64,000 nucleotides of DNA from Okeania sp034190295 (GTDB lineage: Bacteria > Cyanobacteriota > Cyanobacteriia > Cyanobacteriales > Microcoleaceae). Both the position numbers and the translations under genes were made by a program. Shown piece after piece: positions 61,401 to 64,000 of the stretch. Location of the stretch: the NCBI GenBank assembly GCA_034190295.1, contig JAXHSW010000016.1, positions 1 through 64,000 on the forward strand, read 5' to 3'. Below the pieces are notes generated by a model that was not told the DNA's origin, ran no database searches, and was given only the letters and a program-made list of their open reading frames with translations. How positions within the stretch are numbered: position 1 is the stretch's first letter; every line of letters begins with the position of its first letter.

Positions 61401-63122
61401 TAATAACCGTGCATTTTCTGGGCTAATTTCTAATAAGTTACCCCGCTTACCTAGCAACATATTTAGTGACATTACCATACCTTCCCGCAGAGGATCGATA
61501 GGAGGATTTGTCACTTGAGCAAACCTTTGTTTGAAATAGTCATACAGCAAATGAGGGCGTTGAGAAAGCACTGCCAGAGGAATGTCATCTCCCATACAAA
61601 ATGTTGGCTCTTTCCCTAGATTTGCCATATCAGAAATTACCATATCTAGGTCTTCTAAGCTATATCCAAAAGCCGTTTGTGACCTCAGCAAAGTTTGTGA
61701 ATCCAACTTAGTATTAGTAACAAAAGGTTGCTTTTTTATCTGCTTTCTTTGTTTTAACCATTCTCCCAAAGGAAGCTGTTTACTAATACGTTTTTTAATC
61801 TCCCAATTTTTCAGAACTTCATTGGTGCCAAAATCTACAGCAATCATTTGTCCCGGTCCGAGGCGACCTTTTTCTACTATTTCTGCCTCTGGTATTTCTA
61901 CGACTCCTGCTTCAGATGCCACAATGATTAGATCGTTATTTGTAATGCAATAACGTGCTGGTCGCAAACCATTCCGGTCTAGAGCTGCTCCTACCTGTTT
62001 GCCATCACTAAACACCAATAATGCTGGACCATCCCAAGCTTCCTGCAAACCACTGTAATATTCATAAAAATCAACAATTTCTGGATATTCTGACAAGTCG
62101 GGCTGATTTTTGTATGCTTCTGGCACCATGATCATCAATGTTTCCATTGGCGATCGCCCGGAACGTACAATTAATTCCATCACGTTGTCTAGATTTGCCG
62201 AATCACTACTGCCAGCATCTACAAAGGGTTTCAATTCATTTAATCGCGCTCCCCAAGTCGATGAACTTAGACTAGACTCCCGAGCTTTCATCCAGTTAAT
62301 ATTTCCCAACAGAGTGTTAATTTCTCCATTGTGACCGAGCAAACGCATCGGTTGAGCCAGAGGCCATCGAGGCATTGTATTGGTGCTGAAGCGTCGGTGG
62401 TAAACTGCAAAGGCGCTCTCGTAGGCTTGGTTTTGCAGGTCTGTGTAAAATTCTCCTAGAACAGCAGAGCGCACCATTCCTTTATATACAATAGTGCGAC
62501 TGGAGAAAGAACAAATATAAGCATCTAGTCCCCAAACAAAACCCTCTGCTTCTAAAGCACAACCAATATTACGCCGTATTAAGTAGAGCGATCGCTCTAT
62601 TGCATCACCTTGCAATGTTTCTGAAGTTACAATGAGCTGTTCGATCTGTGGTTGATTTGCTCGTGCTTGTACTCCTAATACTTCTGGTTTGACTGGTACA
62701 ACTCGCCAACCAACTACTTTTAAACCTTCTTTGGTAATTACTTTTTCAATTATTTGCCGTGCTTGTGCTGCCTTCTCTTCTGTTTGGGGTAAAAATATCA
62801 TTGCGACCCCACAGCGTTCAGTATCTAACTCTCCATTTTCAGATAATAATTTCCATGGAACTTGAGTCATTAAACCTGCTCCATCTCCTGAGTCTTGGTC
62901 AGCACTACAGCCACCACGATGTTCTAAGCAAGTTAGAGCAGGTAAAGCTTTCATAATAATTTCATGACTCTTTTTTCCTGATGGATGAGCAATGAAACCT
63001 ACCCCACAAGCATCTCGTTCTTCTACTAGCCATCTTTGGCCGTTATAAGTTTCTTTGTTTGCTTTGAGATTTATGGACGCAGAGATTTGTTTGTGTTGGG
63101 AATAGTTACTGATTTGATTCAT
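58452..63122 (-). CDS. gltS: Ferredoxin-dependent glutamate synthase
   Basis: From the ATG at 63122 this is 1556 residues. The N-terminal glutaminase starts at Cys39 in ERDACGVGFIAHPSGKKSH, exposed after propeptide removal. CLEHRGGCSADQDSGDGAG and SGRSPMETLMIMVPEAY belong to the amidotransferase and central parts, and GGEDSIRFKV to the FMN barrel. GCIMARICHTNTCPVGVATQ (about 1178-1190) binds the 3Fe-4S cluster, and the C-terminal beta-helix domain ends the protein. It converts glutamine plus 2-oxoglutarate to two glutamate with reduced ferredoxin, the GOGAT step of ammonia assimilation. Single polypeptide, no NADPH subunit. GTGAG before this ATG and the usual length favour it over an ATG 45 bases upstream. 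Confidence 0.95.
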   Translation of the reverse strand: MNQISNYSQHKQISASINLKANKETYNGQRWLVEERDACGVGFIAHPSGKKSHEIIMKALPALTCLEHRGGCSADQDSGDGAGLMTQVPWKLLSENGELDTERCGVAMIFLPQTEEKAAQARQIIEKVITKEGLKVVGWRVVPVKPEVLGVQARANQPQIEQLIVTSETLQGDAIERSLYLIRRNIGCALEAEGFVWGLDAYICSFSSRTIVYKGMVRSAVLGEFYTDLQNQAYESAFAVYHRRFSTNTMPRWPLAQPMRLLGHNGEINTLLGNINWMKARESSLSSSTWGARLNELKPFVDAGSSDSANLDNVMELIVRSGRSPMETLMIMVPEAYKNQPDLSEYPEIVDFYEYYSGLQEAWDGPALLVFSDGKQVGAALDRNGLRPARYCITNNDLIIVASEAGVVEIPEAEIVEKGRLGPGQMIAVDFGTNEVLKNWEIKKRISKQLPLGEWLKQRKQIKKQPFVTNTKLDSQTLLRSQTAFGYSLEDLDMVISDMANLGKEPTFCMGDDIPLAVLSQRPHLLYDYFKQRFAQVTNPPIDPLREGMVMSLNMLLGKRGNLLEISPENARLLKIESPLLNEAELTEVYESEFATETLSTLFAITDGPEGLETAVNNLCEQAATAVKNGREIIVLSDKIEGGITAELAYIPPLVAVGAVHHHLIKERLRMKVSLVVETAQCWSTHHFACLIGYGASAVHPYLALESVRSWWSNSTVQKQMERGKIAKITIEEAQKNYRKAIEAGLLKILSKMGISLLSSYQGAQIFEAIGIGGDLLELAFRGTTSRVGGLTVAELAQETIAFHSRAFPELNIKKLENYGFVQYRPSGEYHMNSPEMAKALHKAVATFNNGNGNGKQEEKSGYDHYEVYRKYLQGRPITALRDLLDFNSDRSPISVEEVEPAAEIMKRFCTGGMSLGSLSREAHETLAIAMNRINGKSNSGEGGEDSIRFKVLDDVDAEGLSTLFPHLKGLRNGDTASSAIKQVASGRFGVTPEYLMNAKQIEIKIAQGAKPGEGGQLPGKKVSAYIATLRRSKPGVSLISPPPHHDIYSIEDLAQLIFDLHQVNPNAGVSVKLVAEIGIGTIAAGVAKANADVIQISGHDGGTGASPLSSIKHAGSPWELGLSEVHRVLMVNQLRDRVTLRVDGGLKTGWDVLMAALMGAEEFGFGSISMIAEGCIMARICHTNTCPVGVATQQEKLRKKFTGVPENVVNFFWFIAEEVRSILAKLGYRSLSEVMGRADLLKAGENVQLTKTAALNLDCLLKLPDTRSDRDWLNHETVHSNGSVLDDVLLDDREIQAAIRNQGTVSKTIKLVNTDRTVGARLAGAIADRYGNTGFEGQINLMFNGSAGQSFGAFNLPGMTLTLRGEANDYVGKGMHGGEIIIKPPAKTGYNPATNVIIGNTCLYGATGGTLFANGQAGERFAVRNSMGKAVIEGAGDHACEYMTGGVIVCLGKTGRNVGAGMTGGIAYFLDEDGDFPARVNNEIVSIQRVCTPEGEAQLQDLISLHVDRTGSEKAKIILASWSEYLPKFYQVVPPSEAGTPQASVDAEEKVAVKV

Positions 63123-64000
63123 GTTTAATTTACTCACATTGTTGTCAACTTTAAGTGAGGGTTTCACCCTTGATATAACTGTTCATCTCATCTTATTGCT
63201 ACTTTACTTGCTTGGGATAAATACACTACAAAACAAGCCACACAATTGATAGAGTGAAATTTTTATATTGTTTTAAGGTTAATCTGATACTTGGTATAGT
63301 ATTTCGTGCTTTCTTCATTTTCTTTACAAAGAAATAAGATTTTACAAAAATAGCAAGCTATAATATTACCATCAACCACGGAAGCCTACAATACTGCTGT
63401 TTTCGCTATTCTATCAACTATCTTAATGATTGCTTGAAAATAATTATGATACAAAAAATACTCTAAATTTAACTCAACTGATTTATGATGACACACGCAG
63501 CTCACACTAACTTCTTGCTTGTCGATTGAGTTAGATTTAGAGTGCGATCTTTCCCCATAAAGTTTCAACCTAATATGAGTATGAGCTTTAATTTTGCTTT
63601 CATGCTTGTCACTCATACCCCATCATTTACAGAATTTACGCATTTTCACCTTGAAAACGCTATATGCATGTACGGGCGAATGGCATTGGCTAGCGCCAGA
63701 GCTGCCGAATGGCGCCCTCACTCAATTTAGTGTCCGTGCGTAAGTCCTGATTTAGTTAGAATTGTTTTACTTATTATAGTCAAGTGTTTATTAGATATAG
63801 TAGTGTTTTTTAACTTTTTTACTCTGAATATATTTAGATTTTAGAATAAAATATTTTTATTGACTTATGGACATACCTCTAAAATCCGGCCTTACTTCAA
63901 TTTTGGCCTTCTGCATACCCAAAGTACAGTAGAAATTTTCAGGAGCTAGTTAGTTTAGTTATGTTACCAGATTCAATGGCATAAATCAATGTGTGAAGCT
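63123..64000. repeat. Spacer upstream of gltS with MITE-like element
   Basis: The gltS promoter should lie at about 63170-63330 on the minus strand. No clear NtcA box (GTA-N8-TAC) was found there by eye. The rest holds the element at 63631-63748 and AT-rich DNA up to the window edge. No further gene is supported. Confidence 0.5.
63631..63748. repeat. MITE-like element, decayed left end
   Basis: Left end AGAATTTACGCA, right end GTGCGTAAGTCCT. The interior is close to that of 2146-2257 (CCTTGAAAAC, GGGCGAATGGCATTGGC, GGCGCCCTCACT, TTTAGTGTCCG). Confidence 0.65.

Noticed and set aside
58592..62956. Several forward frames of 60-120 codons inside gltS
   Set aside because: They are antisense shadows of a full-length, motif-rich ferredoxin-GOGAT gene.

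Overview
The window looks like a piece of chromosome from a filamentous, repeat-rich, low-GC marine-type cyanobacterium (Okeania/Trichodesmium/Moorena/Lyngbya-like; this is inference, not a database match). The support is a magnesium-chelatase ChlD, a GUN4 domain, a ferredoxin-dependent glutamate synthase of cyanobacterial length, a tmRNA whose tag begins ANNIVPFA, many GCGATCGC (HIP1) octamers, SPINDLY-type transferases, and long intergenic spaces packed with palindromes, heptamer/nonamer tandem arrays and MITE-like elements. No rRNA, tRNA or CRISPR array was recognised.

Layout. 1-5.8 kb: the 3' end of a tnpB, a lipid-A-disaccharide-synthase-related gene, a membrane-anchored Ser/Thr kinase and the tmRNA gene. 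5.8-11.2 kb: two repeat-filled spacers around chlD. 11.2-16 kb: a 963-residue protein joining macro, SLOG, GUN4, pentapeptide-repeat and two receiver domains, followed by a secreted M48 metallopeptidase. 16-32.9 kb: scattered housekeeping and unknown genes (NTF2-like, TM2, CoA-binding, alpha-hydroxy-acid oxidase, TPR, DUF39 homocysteine-biosynthesis type, AI-2E-family membrane protein, DUF4351-type nuclease-like protein), one complete solo tnpB with a probable omega RNA, one broken tnpB, and several repeat families. 32.9-36.8 kb: a tandem pair of methyltransferase genes and a RelE/HigA-like toxin-antitoxin pair.

37.2-58 kb is a cell-surface glycosylation island. A type IV pilin gene and two SPINDLY/GT41 transferase genes run rightwards and meet, 23 bp apart, a leftward array of twelve genes. 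That array encodes a pseudaminic-acid-type pathway (PseB, PseC, PseF, an associated methylase, PseG, PseI), a WbqC-family protein, two more methyltransferases, a capsule-type transferase, a 1172-residue double glycosyltransferase and a TPR-methyltransferase. PseH, the N-acetyltransferase step, is not visible. Protein modules are shared across the island: one C-terminal block of about 130 residues occurs in both large transferases, and one N-terminal TPR block occurs in both SPINDLY proteins and the TPR-methyltransferase. 58.4-63.1 kb is ferredoxin-GOGAT.

The two most unusual items are the macro-SLOG-GUN4-receiver fusion 1.5 kb downstream of chlD, which suggests a link between nucleotide-derived signals and tetrapyrrole sensing, and the modular pseudaminic-acid/pilin/OGT island. 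Several paired structured intergenic elements (2471/18212 and 6323/6817) are not explained by any gene and could be RNA or mobile-element remnants.
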